DNA of 64,000 bases from positions 1-64,000 of the forward strand of contig CAZGJA010000042.1 in the NCBI GenBank assembly GCA_964526695.1, in the 5' to 3' direction. The position numbers and the translations under genes are program-made. This document shows positions 17,407 through 26,560 of this stretch, in pieces; positions within the stretch are counted from its first letter, which is position 1; each line of letters begins with the position of its first letter. The DNA comes from JABWBH01 sp964526695. Its GTDB lineage: Bacteria; Planctomycetota; Phycisphaerae; UBA1845. Under the pieces are notes generated by a model that worked only from the letters and a program-made list of their open reading frames with translations, did not search any database and was not told the origin of the DNA.

Positions 17407-17485
17407 CTGAACTCACCAGCCGAACAACATGGTGCTTGGCGTTGCCCGCACGCGGCCATCGGCGACACCGGTTCATTCGTGCAGG

Positions 17486-17638
17486 CTAGCTGTCGCCGGC
17501 GACGTCGATGATTCCTAAAGTCAAAGCGAGGGCGGCTTCGATGATTCCGCCCGCATCCTGCGCCTTGGCCTCGGCTGCCATTGGTACTCCCATGATGAAC
17601 GCCAGCGCCGCTGCCTTCCAAAAACGAAACTTCCGCAT
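17486..17638 (-). CDS. Small exported protein, 50 residues
   Basis: Begins MRKFRFWKAAALAFIMG and has a signal-peptide layout with a likely cleavage after AEAKA, leaving a short hydrophobic tail (GGIIEAALALTLGIIDV). AAAGGAG lies six bases before the ATG. It sits between the hydrolase and the acyltransferase genes, four bases after the latter's stop. No family is recognised; it resembles its small neighbours only in size, export signal and position. Confidence 0.65.
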   Translation of the reverse strand: MRKFRFWKAAALAFIMGVPMAAEAKAQDAGGIIEAALALTLGIIDVAGDS

Positions 17639-17641
17639 GAC

Positions 17642-18688
17642 TCACTCCTTTCGTTTTGCGAGCGCTCCGCTCGCAGAATCGTCACACCCTTGCGAAACAA
17701 CTTCCCCGTTCTCCTCGCCGTCGCTGGCCGCGCTCTTAGCGAACACCGCACGGCGGTGAAGCCAAAGGTATTGCTCCGGCCCTTCGCAAATGACTTTTTC
17801 AAGCGCTGCACAGTACCGTCGAGTGATGTACTCGATCACGTCCGACTGATCGCGCCAGTCGTTCGGCCCGAAGAGATCGGAGATAACGAGCTGAAACTGA
17901 AACGGTTCGGCCAAGCGACGAATGACAGTCACCGCGACGATCGCTCCATACCGCTCCGCCAGCAAGCCTACCGTGCGCGGCGCAGTCGTATGCTCTCCCA
18001 GAAACGAAGTCGGCACGCCGCTTCGCCCGCCGGCGTGATCGGCGACTACTGCTATCGCCTGCCCGGCCTCGAGAATCTCCGACAGACCCAACGCGGCTCC
18101 AGACTGCGTCAGCATGCGGCAGCCGGTGCCGGTCCGAACGGACTGCCGATAGCGGTCGAAACCACGATTCGGGTGCGGCCGATACACCGCCGTCGCCCGA
18201 ATCCCGTTGAGCCCCAGGAAGACGGGCAGGAGGTCGTATGGTCCGTAGTACGCGGTGAGCAGGATCACGGGCTGACCGCGTTGCTGCGCCTGAATCAGTA
18301 GGCTCCGGTACGGTTCGGGAACTCGGCCGCCGTAGCGGTCGCGCGCTTCTGGCCGCAGAAGCCGGGGTGCCAACATCAAGTCGACCAGGTTCCACATGCG
18401 ATGCACGAACGCTTGCTCCGAAATGGCCTGGATTTCGGATTCGGGACGACGGTCGCCCAACGCAGCGCGGCAGCGCCCCTCGCTGGATTCACGAACAACA
18501 TCGGCGAGACGATAAAAACGACGCGCTGTGTGTTCCATAAGGGCATATGCCCGTTCGGGTCCCAGGAGTCTCAGGACAAGCGTCAACAAGCGACGGTGAG
18601 CATTGCCAAGTGCGACGGCGGTGCTCACGAGCGCGGCACGTCCGAAGGGGCCGCTACGGTTCGCGGCAACCTGTAGTGCAGACGTCAT
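17642..18688 (-). CDS. LpxL/HtrB-type lysophospholipid acyltransferase, catalytic His replaced
   Basis: About 348 residues from ATG 18688 (a start at 18784 is possible). The fold of lauroyl-ACP transferases is visible: VILLTAYYGPYDLLPVFL, ATAVYRPHPN, QAIAVVADHAGG followed by GVPTSFLGEHTTAPRTVGLLAERYGA and VTVIRR. These enzymes transfer acyl chains to lipid A or related lipids using an HxxxxD/E motif. Here the His position is Tyr (AYYGPYD), read directly from codon TAC. Either the protein has lost classical activity or another residue replaces it. It is in the leftward operon with a hydrolase and small exported proteins. Confidence 0.78.
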   Translation of the reverse strand: MTSALQVAANRSGPFGRAALVSTAVALGNAHRRLLTLVLRLLGPERAYALMEHTARRFYRLADVVRESSEGRCRAALGDRRPESEIQAISEQAFVHRMWNLVDLMLAPRLLRPEARDRYGGRVPEPYRSLLIQAQQRGQPVILLTAYYGPYDLLPVFLGLNGIRATAVYRPHPNRGFDRYRQSVRTGTGCRMLTQSGAALGLSEILEAGQAIAVVADHAGGRSGVPTSFLGEHTTAPRTVGLLAERYGAIVAVTVIRRLAEPFQFQLVISDLFGPNDWRDQSDVIEYITRRYCAALEKVICEGPEQYLWLHRRAVFAKSAASDGEENGEVVSQGCDDSASGALAKRKE

Positions 18689-18746
18689 CGTTGTTGAAAC
18701 CAAGTGACGGTTCCAGCTCGGGCATCGCGCCGTAGGGCGTCTTCGG

Positions 18747-18968
18747 TCAGTTATCAAGGTCGAATCGCTGTTCATAGCGGCCACAGGAGTTCTCGTCGTA
18801 AATGAGCTGTTCGATAATGTTCAGGTCGTCGTATTCGGACTCCGAGATCGTGCCCTCGCCGAAGCAATCGTTCAGCGGGCCGCTGAACGGACAGCCTTGG
18901 AAGAGAACAGAGCTCATCCCGATGAACGCCGCCATCGCGCTCGAACCCAACGTTCGCATCCGTCTCAC
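18747..18968 (-). CDS. Small exported protein, first gene of the operon
   Basis: About 73 residues from GTG 18968 (VRRMRTLGSSAMAAFIG), with AGGAG about eight bases upstream. A hydrophobic core ends in VLFQGC, a possible lipobox or cleavage site, and an acidic tail follows (ISESEYDDLNIIEQLIYDE). The FQGC ending resembles FQAQGC in the protein at 16301. The longer frame to 19049 would start inside the operator and is unlikely. Confidence 0.6.
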   Translation of the reverse strand: MRRMRTLGSSAMAAFIGMSSVLFQGCPFSGPLNDCFGEGTISESEYDDLNIIEQLIYDENSCGRYEQRFDLDN

Positions 18969-18997
18969 CGTCTGACTCCTTCCAAGCGGCGTGAGGG

Positions 18998-19049
18998 TTG
19001 ACGCCGCCCACAACCGGCGTATGATATAGCTGACGGACTGGTCCGTCAA
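18998..19049. promoter_or_regulatory. Divergent promoters with a TetR-type palindrome
   Basis: Rightward: TTGACG (18998-19003), 16 bases, TATGAT (19020-19025). Leftward: TTGACG (minus, 19044-19049), 17 bases, TATCAT (minus, 19021-19026). The palindrome TGACGGAC-TG-GTCCGTCA (19031-19048) fills the leftward spacer and the expected rightward transcription start. One TetR dimer here would shut both promoters. Confidence 0.75.
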
Positions 19050-19071
19050 TGAACTCGTGGGAGGTTTTTAG

Positions 19072-19743
19072 GTGCTTGGCACCCGTAAGCAACCCCGTGG
19101 CCGACCGAAAGACGAGGCACTGATCAGCCGGCGCCGCGAAGAAATCCTCGACGCCGCCGCTCGGCTCTTCGGTCGCGTCGGTTACCCGGGCACCGACATG
19201 CAGGTCCTCGCGGACGAAATCGGGGTCGGCAAGGGCACCATCTACCGCTATTTCCCGAGCAAGGAAGAACTGTTCCTAGCGGCGGTCGATCGCGGGATGC
19301 AGCGGCTACGCGAGCAGGTGAATGTCGATGCCGCGAAATCGACCGACCCTTTGGAGCAGGTCGAGCGGGCCATCCGTTCATACCTGGCGTTCTTCGACGC
19401 CAACCCGGAGATTGTGGAACTGCTGATCCAGGAGCGGGCGGAGTTCAAGGACCGCAAGAAGCCCACCTACTTCGAGCACCGCGACGCGAACGTCGGGCGC
19501 TGGCTGGACTTGTTCCGTGGACTGATTGCGTCAGGGCGCATGCGCGATGCACGGCCCGAGGAGTTCACGGAGACCATCAGCGACCTGCTCTACGGCACGA
19601 TTTTCACGAATCACTTCGCGGGCCGACGGGAGCCGATGGAACTCCAGGCGCAGCGTATTCTGGACACGTTCTTTCTTGGAATTCTCAGCGATTCGGAACG
19701 CGGGCGGTACCAGGGCGCCGGCAGTCGGAGGCGCACCTCATGA
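19072..19743 (+). CDS. TetR-family repressor of the RND efflux operon
   Basis: A 223-residue protein with a GTG start and GGAGG seven bases upstream. The N-terminal helix-turn-helix is REEILDAAARLFGRVGYPGT followed by ADEIGVGKGTIYRYFPSKEELF. The C-terminal ligand and dimerisation region contains a conserved PEIVELLIQERAEFKD-like segment seen in AcrR-type regulators. Its stop overlaps the start of the outer membrane factor gene (ATGA), and the palindrome at 19031-19048 overlaps both divergent promoters, so it most likely represses itself, the pump and the leftward lipid operon until a ligand binds. Confidence 0.92.
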   Translation: MLGTRKQPRGRPKDEALISRRREEILDAAARLFGRVGYPGTDMQVLADEIGVGKGTIYRYFPSKEELFLAAVDRGMQRLREQVNVDAAKSTDPLEQVERAIRSYLAFFDANPEIVELLIQERAEFKDRKKPTYFEHRDANVGRWLDLFRGLIASGRMRDARPEEFTETISDLLYGTIFTNHFAGRREPMELQAQRILDTFFLGILSDSERGRYQGAGSRRRTS

Positions 19744-21275
19744 AGAGCTGTGTTGCAGTGGTTTCAATCGCACTCGTCATGCTGGCCGGATGCACGCCGT
19801 TCCGCGATGCACCGACCTATCGACCGCGGGCTTTGGATCGCATCAACGGGGTCACACGGCCGTCGAGGCCGGTCGTCACGACACAGCCGTCAAGCCAATT
19901 GGGCGAGGCCTCGTCTCTGGCGCTGGCCGATTGCATTGAAACAGCGCTGCGGAACAACCGTCGGATCGGCATTGCTGACCGGCGGGTGCTCATCGCCCGC
20001 GACCGGGTTTCTGAAGCCGTTGCGATGACGATGCCGCAGTTGACCGCGGAAGGTCGGTTCACGTCGCGCAACAACGACTCCGGGATTCAGCGGCCGCAGG
20101 CAAGCCTGAGAAACCGTCTTCGCGACTCGCTCACGCAAGCGGCAGCGACTTCACTGGTCGAACAGGCCGGCCTTTCGCCCACGGGTCAATTCCTTCAGCC
20201 GACCGGGTCCAGCGGCAGTTTCTCGGGGACGTTCAGCCAACGCGACGTGTGGACGGGGAGCGTGTCGCTGCTTGTGCCGATCTACGACTTCGGGCGATCG
20301 GAGTACCCGCGTCAGGCCCTGGAAGGCCGCGTGGAGATCTCCCGGTACGACGCCAGCCGCGAGCGCCAGGATGTTGGGTTCGCCGTCAGTCAGGCGTATT
20401 ACCGCGTTCTGGAAGCTCACAAGATCACGGGCGTCGTCGAGGAGTCGATTCGCGTAGTCGAGCGCCAGCTTGAGGTCGCGCGGGACTTCCTGTCGCAGGG
20501 ACTCGTGGCCGCCAACGAAGTGCTGGCGGTGGAGGTTCAGCTCGCTGAACGCCGGCAGGAGTTGATCCAGGCGGAGAACAACATTCAGCTCGCTGTTGCC
20601 ACGCTCAACCGGCTGATGGGCGAAGACGTCACGCGGCCGACGACGCTGGTTGACGTGCTGGAGGTTGAGCCGTGGCGCGGTCGATTCACTGACGTCCTAA
20701 TGCTGGCGATCAGCACGCGGCCGGACCTGGCCTCCCTGCGACGGCAAATCGAGGTCGCCCGCGACGAGTACCGCGCAACACGGGGTGAGGGGACGGCACC
20801 GCGTATCTTTGGTTTTGCCGACTACAACTGGTCGAGCGATGAGTTTCTGCTGAACAATGAGTGGTTGAGCGGCGGCATCGCGGTCCAGGTTCCGATCTTC
20901 GATGGGGGGCTGACCATCGCGCGGCTTCAGCGTCAGCGCAAGGAGATTGCCGAGACAATTGACCGTCACGACGAGCGCGTGGACGACATCGTTCTGGACA
21001 TCAAGCAGTCCTATCTGAACGTGAACGAGGCCACGGAGCGCATCCCCGTTGCCCGAAAATCGGTGGAACTTGCCGAAGAAAACATGCGGATCGTCCGGGA
21101 TCAGTACTCCGAAGGGTTGCTCACCAGCGCCGACGTGCTCATCGAAGAAGATCGGCTCTCGCGCTCGCGGTCGAATTACTTCCAATCGCTTTACGACTAT
21201 CACGAGGCCTACGCGCGATTGGTGAATGCCATTGGGGCAGCGCCGCCGCAGGAGAGACCAGGAACCGGTCCATGA
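19740..21275 (+). CDS. TolC/NodT-type outer membrane efflux lipoprotein
   Basis: A 511-residue protein beginning with lipoprotein signal MKSCVAVVSIALVMLAGC. It shows two OEP repeats with long alpha-hairpins (ALADCIETALRNNRRIGIADRRVLIARDR; ISTRPDLASLRRQIEVARDEYRA) and beta-barrel segments (GSVSLLVPIYDFGRSE; GGIAVQVPIFDGGLTIARL). It would form the trimeric outer membrane channel for the pump encoded next. It overlaps TetR by four bases and the adaptor gene by four bases. Confidence 0.92.
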   Translation: MKSCVAVVSIALVMLAGCTPFRDAPTYRPRALDRINGVTRPSRPVVTTQPSSQLGEASSLALADCIETALRNNRRIGIADRRVLIARDRVSEAVAMTMPQLTAEGRFTSRNNDSGIQRPQASLRNRLRDSLTQAAATSLVEQAGLSPTGQFLQPTGSSGSFSGTFSQRDVWTGSVSLLVPIYDFGRSEYPRQALEGRVEISRYDASRERQDVGFAVSQAYYRVLEAHKITGVVEESIRVVERQLEVARDFLSQGLVAANEVLAVEVQLAERRQELIQAENNIQLAVATLNRLMGEDVTRPTTLVDVLEVEPWRGRFTDVLMLAISTRPDLASLRRQIEVARDEYRATRGEGTAPRIFGFADYNWSSDEFLLNNEWLSGGIAVQVPIFDGGLTIARLQRQRKEIAETIDRHDERVDDIVLDIKQSYLNVNEATERIPVARKSVELAEENMRIVRDQYSEGLLTSADVLIEEDRLSRSRSNYFQSLYDYHEAYARLVNAIGAAPPQERPGTGP

Positions 21276-22537
21276 TGAAAGAGTTTGAACGATTGAGCGT
21301 AGTCTCATTCTTGTTCGTGACCTGTTTTGCAGGCTGCGACCGAAATGAAACCGCGACGCGAGGTCCCGGCTCCGCTTCAACCCGGCCCGCCGCGGCGTCC
21401 CAGCCGGCCGAGCAGCCCGGAGGTCGCTGGGTCACGGTCGAGCGCCGGGCGTTTCACCAGACCACATCCGCCGTGGGTTCGTTTCGCGCGCGGCAGACCA
21501 CGATGCTCGGGTCGCAGGTATCCGGCCGGGTTGACGCGGTTCTCGTGGATGTTGGAGACGTGCTGCGCGAGGGAGAGGAACTCGTCCGCCTCGATCCGGT
21601 CTTCTTTCAAATTGAGATCCAACAACGCGAGGCTGATTTGGAAGCTGCCACGGTTAAGCTCGCGGGGGGCCGCGAATCACTCAAGACGCTGCAAGCGGAA
21701 GTGCAAGTGGCCCAAACGGCGCTGGCCGAAGCGGACCTCGAATATACGCGCATGAAGAACCTCTGGGAAAAACCGTCAGGAGAGACGCCGTCGATCTCAA
21801 AGCAGCGGTACGACGCCGGGCGATTCGCGCACGAGCAGGCGAAAGCCCGATTGTCCGCCGCAGAATCGCGTGTGGCTGAGCAGGAGGCCAAGCTGCGCGA
21901 GTTCGAATCGGGCATCAAGCAGGCCGAAGAAGACCTGCGTTATGCGAAGGAACGGTTGGAGGAAGCCACGATCCGCGCGCCCTACGACGCCGTGGTGACG
22001 CGCCGATTGCTTGACCCCGGCGAACCGGTTACGGCGACCCCCGTCACACACATCCTGGAGATTCAGGAGGCCGGGACGTTGTACCTCGAATACTCGCTGC
22101 CGCAGGAGCTACTCTCGGCGGTACGCGAGGGAACGCCGATCACCTTCGACGCAGAAGGAATGCTGAAAAGCGACGGCGAGGGTCAGGCCCTGATTAACAT
22201 CGTCTATCCGACCCTCGACGAATCCACGCGCTCCTTTCGTTGCCGGAGCATTGTCGCCAATTCCAGCCTGACGATCCGCCCGGGCATGCTCGCGCGCGTG
22301 CAAGTCGTGACCGGCGAAGCGGCCGGTGTGCTGGCGATCCCACGAGCCGCACTCAAGCAGTCGTCCCGTGGCTGGGTCGTGTTCGCTTCCAATGATGGGC
22401 ATCGCGTCGAGCGCCAGGTCGAGGTCGGCTTGATGGACGAAGTGTGGGCGGAAGTACGTTTCGGGCTGTCCGAAAGCGATCGCGTCCTAGTGCCGGATTC
22501 AGACCAGACGACGCAGTCCACCCGAGGGAAGCGGTGA
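21272..22537 (+). CDS. RND efflux periplasmic adaptor (membrane fusion protein)
   Basis: A 421-residue protein with lipoprotein signal VVSFLFVTCFAGC. Lipoyl and barrel-sandwich parts flank a long alpha-hairpin (residues about 105-225, rich in Glu/Ala heptads). Typical sentences are TMLGSQVSGRVDAVLVDVGDVLREGEELVRLD and ATIRAPYDAVVTRRLLDPGEPV. It joins the inner membrane pump to the outer membrane channel. Start at 21272 or 21275 (Met-Met). The stop overlaps the pump start. Confidence 0.93.
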   Translation: MMKEFERLSVVSFLFVTCFAGCDRNETATRGPGSASTRPAAASQPAEQPGGRWVTVERRAFHQTTSAVGSFRARQTTMLGSQVSGRVDAVLVDVGDVLREGEELVRLDPVFFQIEIQQREADLEAATVKLAGGRESLKTLQAEVQVAQTALAEADLEYTRMKNLWEKPSGETPSISKQRYDAGRFAHEQAKARLSAAESRVAEQEAKLREFESGIKQAEEDLRYAKERLEEATIRAPYDAVVTRRLLDPGEPVTATPVTHILEIQEAGTLYLEYSLPQELLSAVREGTPITFDAEGMLKSDGEGQALINIVYPTLDESTRSFRCRSIVANSSLTIRPGMLARVQVVTGEAAGVLAIPRAALKQSSRGWVVFASNDGHRVERQVEVGLMDEVWAEVRFGLSESDRVLVPDSDQTTQSTRGKR

Positions 22538-25500
22538 TGACGCTCTCTGACATCGCAATCCGCCGCCCGATCTTCGCTTCGATGGTGCTCTCTGCCATCA
22601 TCGTGTTCGGTGTGATTTCATACCGCCGCATCGGCATCGACCTGTTCCCCCGCGTGGAGTTTCCCGTCATCACCGTCATCTCGGTGCTCCCCGGCGCCGA
22701 CCCGGAGACGGTCGAACTGACCGTCACGGATTTGATCGAGGAAGCCATTTCGACGATCAGCTCGATCAAGCACCTGCGATCCACGAGTTCCGACAGTGTT
22801 TCGCAGGTGGTGGTCGAGTTTGAACTGGATAAAGACATCGACGTGGCATACCAGGAAGTCGTGGCCAAGATCGGCACGGTTCGATCGGAACTGCCTGACG
22901 ACCTGGAAGAGCCGGTGGTCGAGAAGTTCGACGTGGATGCTTCTCCGATCATGGCCATCGTCGTGTCGGGCGAGATGCCCATCCGCGATCTGACCTTTCT
23001 GGCCGACAACACAGTCAAAGAACGGCTCCAGCGCGTGCCCAACGTCGGGCAAGTCAAGATCGTCGGCGGGCGCGAACGGCAAATTTGGCTCTGGCTTGAT
23101 CGCACCAAACTCGAAGGCTACCAACTCTCTGTCCAGGACGTGATCGACGCCTTGCGGACCGAACACATCGAATTTCCCGGCGGCCGCGTCGAAACCAGCG
23201 CCCGGGAATACGTGGTCAAGACCAAGGCTGAGTTCGAATCGGAAGAACAGTTCAACAACATGGTCGTCGCGTATCGAAACGACGCGCCTGTCCGCGTGAA
23301 GGACTTGGGCCGCGCTGAAGACGGGTTAGAGGAGGAACGCAGCCTTGCCCGGTTGAATGACGTTCGCGCGGTATCCCTGTTGGTCCGCAGGCAGTCAGGT
23401 ACGAATGCGGTTCGCGTGGCTCATGACGTAAAAGCGGAGGTCGAAAAGCTGCGACAAGAGCTGGATCCCCAAGGCGTCCGGCTCGCCATCGCGCAGGACA
23501 CGTCGCTGTTCATCGAACACTCGGTAGACGAAGTGAAGTTTCACATAGCCTTCGGCGGGGGGCTGGCGATTCTCATCGTGTTCGTGTTCCTGCGCAATCC
23601 GCGAAGCACGTTTATCAGCTCGCTTGTGCTGCCGACCGCCATCGTGGGGACGTTCATCGTCATGAACATGCTGGGGTTCACTCAGAACATGATGACCCTG
23701 CTCGCACTGTCCCTGTCAGTTGGCCTGCTCATCGACGACGCCATCGTAGTCCAGGAAAACATCATGCGGCACGTCGAGGAGGGCATGACCGCCCGTGAGG
23801 CGGCATCGTTTGGCACACGCGAGATCACGCTGGCGGTACTGGCCACGACGCTATCAGTGGTCGCCGTGTTCGTTCCTGTCGCCTTTATGGAAGGCATCGT
23901 CGGTCGCTTCTTCTACCAGTTCGGCATGACGGTCGCGTTTGCGGTGATGATCTCCATGTTCGTCTCGTTCACGCTCGACCCGATGCTGTCCTCGCGCATC
24001 CTCAGGGCTCCGAAGCGTGGGCGACTCTACCAGTATTCGGAGCGCATGTTCCTGCTCATCGACCATGCCTACGAATGGCTGCTGGGGCGATCTATCCGGC
24101 ATCGCTGGATTGTCGTTGGAGTTGGACTGGCCACGTTCGGCGGTTCGATCTACATGGGAAAGTTCCTTCGGTCGGAGTTCCTGCCTTTGGAGGACCAAAG
24201 CGAGTTCAACGTGAAGGTCAAGGCCCCCTTGGGAGCGTCTCTGGCCGTGACCGATTCACTGTTTGAGCGGCTCCGCGAGCGGGTCAAGGATCAGCTCTGG
24301 CTGGACTATACGTTCGTGACCATCGGCTCCGACGAACTCCAGCGCGTCAACGAGGGCACCATGTACGTCAAGATGCTCGAAAAGGACCAACGCGCAATCG
24401 GCCAGAACGACGCCATGACCTGGATGCGTGAGCGAGTCGCCGACATCACCGGCGCCAAGGTCAGCGTGGAAATCGTTCCCCGCGTTTCTGGTGGCGGTCG
24501 TAAATGGGCGGACGTGCAACTCGAAATCCGGGGACACGAACTTGACCGGCTGGAGACGATCTCCAACGCGGTGATGTCTCGAATGAGAGAAACCGAAGGC
24601 TACGTTGACATCGACACGACATACGAGAAAGACAAGCCGGAAGTCAACGTCTTCGTCAAACGCGACCGGGCCGCCGATTTGGGCGTCAATCCCATGGCCG
24701 TGGCCACGGCGATCAACGCTCTCATCGGCGGTCAAGACGTCAGCAAGTTCAAGGCCGCGGGTGAGCGTTATGATGTCAGCGTGCGTCTCCAGGAACCATT
24801 TCGAGCATCTCCGGGCGATATTGAGCAGCTTACCGTCCGCGGTCGCACGGGCGACCTGATCAACCTCCGCAACGTGGCCTACGTTCGCGAAGAGGCGGGG
24901 CCCGTACAAATCGACCGCTACAATCGCGCTCGGCAGATCACTGTCCTGGCGAACCTGCAACGCGACAAAAAGGTGCTCGGTGAGGCCGTGGCCGAACTGT
25001 CAGCCGTCGTCAAGCAGGTCGGGTTGCCTCCCGGCTACAGTTTCGGCTTTGCCGGTCAGGCCGACAACATGCGGGAGGCTTTCGCCAACTTATTGTTCGC
25101 CCTGTTCCTCGCCATCATCATCGTGTACATGGTGTTGGCCTCCCAGTTCGAGAGCTTAGTGCATCCCTTCACCATCATGCTCGCCCTGCCGCTTTCCGTG
25201 GTCGGTGCGTTCGGCCTACTGATCTTGAGCAAAATGACGGTGAGCATTTACACGATGATCGGCATCATTCTGCTAATGGGCCTGGTCACGAAGAACGGCG
25301 TGCTGCTGGTGGACTTCATCAACACGCTTCGCCACCGTGACGGAATGGACCGCGATGCGGCGATCCTCAAAGCCGGACCCATTCGTCTCCGTCCGATTCT
25401 CATGACGACCTTGGCCCTGATTTTCGGCATGCTCCCGATCGCCCTCGGCACAGGAGCGGGTTCGGAGTCACGCCAACCCATGGCCGTCGCCGTCATTGGC

Positions 25501-25638
25501 GGACTGACGACATCGACGTTGCTGACGCTCGTCGTCGTTCCTGCCGTCTACACGATTATGGACGACTTGGCACACCCGGCCCGCTGGCGGTTCGTGCAGT
25601 GGCTCCGGCGACGTCGCCCCGCACAGGTGCCGGTGTGA
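22537..25638 (+). CDS. RND-family multidrug efflux transporter
   Basis: A 1033-residue AcrB/MexB-type pump of normal length, starting MTLSDIAIRRPIFASMVLS. The first periplasmic loop holds the FPRVEFPVITV region. TM4 carries the proton relay pair in SVGLLIDDAIVVQENI, and TM10 carries Lys in VTKNGVLLVDF. The docking and porter loops are complete and no truncation is seen. Start ATG 22537 overlaps the adaptor stop; the frame is open 93 bases further upstream within the adaptor gene and was not used. Substrates cannot be predicted. A drug or lipid efflux role fits the shared TetR control with an acyltransferase operon. Confidence 0.95.
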   Translation: MTLSDIAIRRPIFASMVLSAIIVFGVISYRRIGIDLFPRVEFPVITVISVLPGADPETVELTVTDLIEEAISTISSIKHLRSTSSDSVSQVVVEFELDKDIDVAYQEVVAKIGTVRSELPDDLEEPVVEKFDVDASPIMAIVVSGEMPIRDLTFLADNTVKERLQRVPNVGQVKIVGGRERQIWLWLDRTKLEGYQLSVQDVIDALRTEHIEFPGGRVETSAREYVVKTKAEFESEEQFNNMVVAYRNDAPVRVKDLGRAEDGLEEERSLARLNDVRAVSLLVRRQSGTNAVRVAHDVKAEVEKLRQELDPQGVRLAIAQDTSLFIEHSVDEVKFHIAFGGGLAILIVFVFLRNPRSTFISSLVLPTAIVGTFIVMNMLGFTQNMMTLLALSLSVGLLIDDAIVVQENIMRHVEEGMTAREAASFGTREITLAVLATTLSVVAVFVPVAFMEGIVGRFFYQFGMTVAFAVMISMFVSFTLDPMLSSRILRAPKRGRLYQYSERMFLLIDHAYEWLLGRSIRHRWIVVGVGLATFGGSIYMGKFLRSEFLPLEDQSEFNVKVKAPLGASLAVTDSLFERLRERVKDQLWLDYTFVTIGSDELQRVNEGTMYVKMLEKDQRAIGQNDAMTWMRERVADITGAKVSVEIVPRVSGGGRKWADVQLEIRGHELDRLETISNAVMSRMRETEGYVDIDTTYEKDKPEVNVFVKRDRAADLGVNPMAVATAINALIGGQDVSKFKAAGERYDVSVRLQEPFRASPGDIEQLTVRGRTGDLINLRNVAYVREEAGPVQIDRYNRARQITVLANLQRDKKVLGEAVAELSAVVKQVGLPPGYSFGFAGQADNMREAFANLLFALFLAIIIVYMVLASQFESLVHPFTIMLALPLSVVGAFGLLILSKMTVSIYTMIGIILLMGLVTKNGVLLVDFINTLRHRDGMDRDAAILKAGPIRLRPILMTTLALIFGMLPIALGTGAGSESRQPMAVAVIGGLTTSTLLTLVVVPAVYTIMDDLAHPARWRFVQWLRRRRPAQVPV

Positions 25639-25767
25639 CCGTTGGAGACTGACTCTCCACGACCGGATGTAAGAAGTCGCTTTTCGGGGCAGCAGTGGCG
25701 AACAGATAGGGTGCAACAGGGATCGACTCGATACGGCCGGGTGGATGCTCGGCCTTCGCGGCAACGC

Positions 25768-26052
25768 TCAGTGTTTTGTACCTGTCCTGCGGCCCTCGTC
25801 GCCACGCGACGAGTTCCGAGCCGCAGCCATCTGCTCGTGAATCCAGGAATGCGCCTCGTTCAGCGCCTTGGCCAGCGGTAGCAGGTCCGCGGGGCCGAAC
25901 GAGTACGCGTTCTTCCAGGTCTCGCCGTCCCGATAGGAGCGGCAGACCGTCACGTTGTGCATTGTTCCCTTGGCCGTCTGGTTGAGCCAGATTGCGGCCT
26001 TGACGTTGCGGTACCGGACCTCGTGGACCGGCTTGTTTCCCGACTTGGCCAT
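25768..26052 (-). CDS. Small conserved element protein, paralogue of 35996-36235
   Basis: A 94-residue protein starting MAKSGNKPVHEVRYRNVKA, with GGAGG six bases before the ATG. It aligns without gaps over about 75 residues to the product of 35996-36235: both have KPVHEVR, IW.N, HNV, DG..W, FG..DLL and AH.WI. The fold looks like a small beta sheet followed by a helix. The function is unknown. The two copies lie near the ParB-like and the DUF932 gene respectively, hinting at a role in element maintenance or single-strand DNA handling. Confidence 0.75.
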   Translation of the reverse strand: MAKSGNKPVHEVRYRNVKAAIWLNQTAKGTMHNVTVCRSYRDGETWKNAYSFGPADLLPLAKALNEAHSWIHEQMAAARNSSRGDEGRRTGTKH

Positions 26053-26195
26053 AACGCACCTCCAAACCGTGCGCGAAGGGCCGGAGCGATCCACCCGGTA
26101 ATGGCGTTATGGCGTGCCGGGGGCGAAACGTGCCGTGGAGGCCGTCGGAGGACACGTGCGTGACTTCGACGGCGCTGGTGTGATAGACCGGGGGC

Positions 26196-26315
26196 ATGTA
26201 CCCGGCATGTTTGCTCATGTTCATCGCCTTGTTCGCGTCGTATCCCGACGCGCTCCAGTGGGCGCTGGCGGTTTATCTGCTGATGGTCTGGCGGAACTGG
26301 CGCCTGGGGCCGTAG
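26196..26315 (+). CDS. Possible small membrane peptide
   Basis: A 39-residue frame, MYPACLLMFIALFASYPDAL and onward to VWRNWRLGP, with two hydrophobic stretches. GGGG lies just before the ATG, too close for an ideal ribosome binding site. It is on the opposite strand to both neighbours. Low complexity cannot be excluded, but the codon pattern looks protein-like. Confidence 0.35.
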   Translation: MYPACLLMFIALFASYPDALQWALAVYLLMVWRNWRLGP

Positions 26316-26560
26316 GCAGACCGTTCGCTCGCAGTCACGCGGCCGGTGGCACCGGCCGACAGCCGTCGTCAAGGCGTCGGCTGTCTGCTCACGAACCGGG
26401 CATGTGCCCGCAGGCTCGCAGCGCGTGTTGCTCGTTCAATAGCCTCGGGAATCGCGGCGCATGGCCGGTCGTACGCGAGATCAACCTTCGACGAACCGTC
26501 GAAAGAAATCGGGGCACTCAATCCCGAATCGTCGGGATCGAGTGCCCCTCGGTGCCACCT

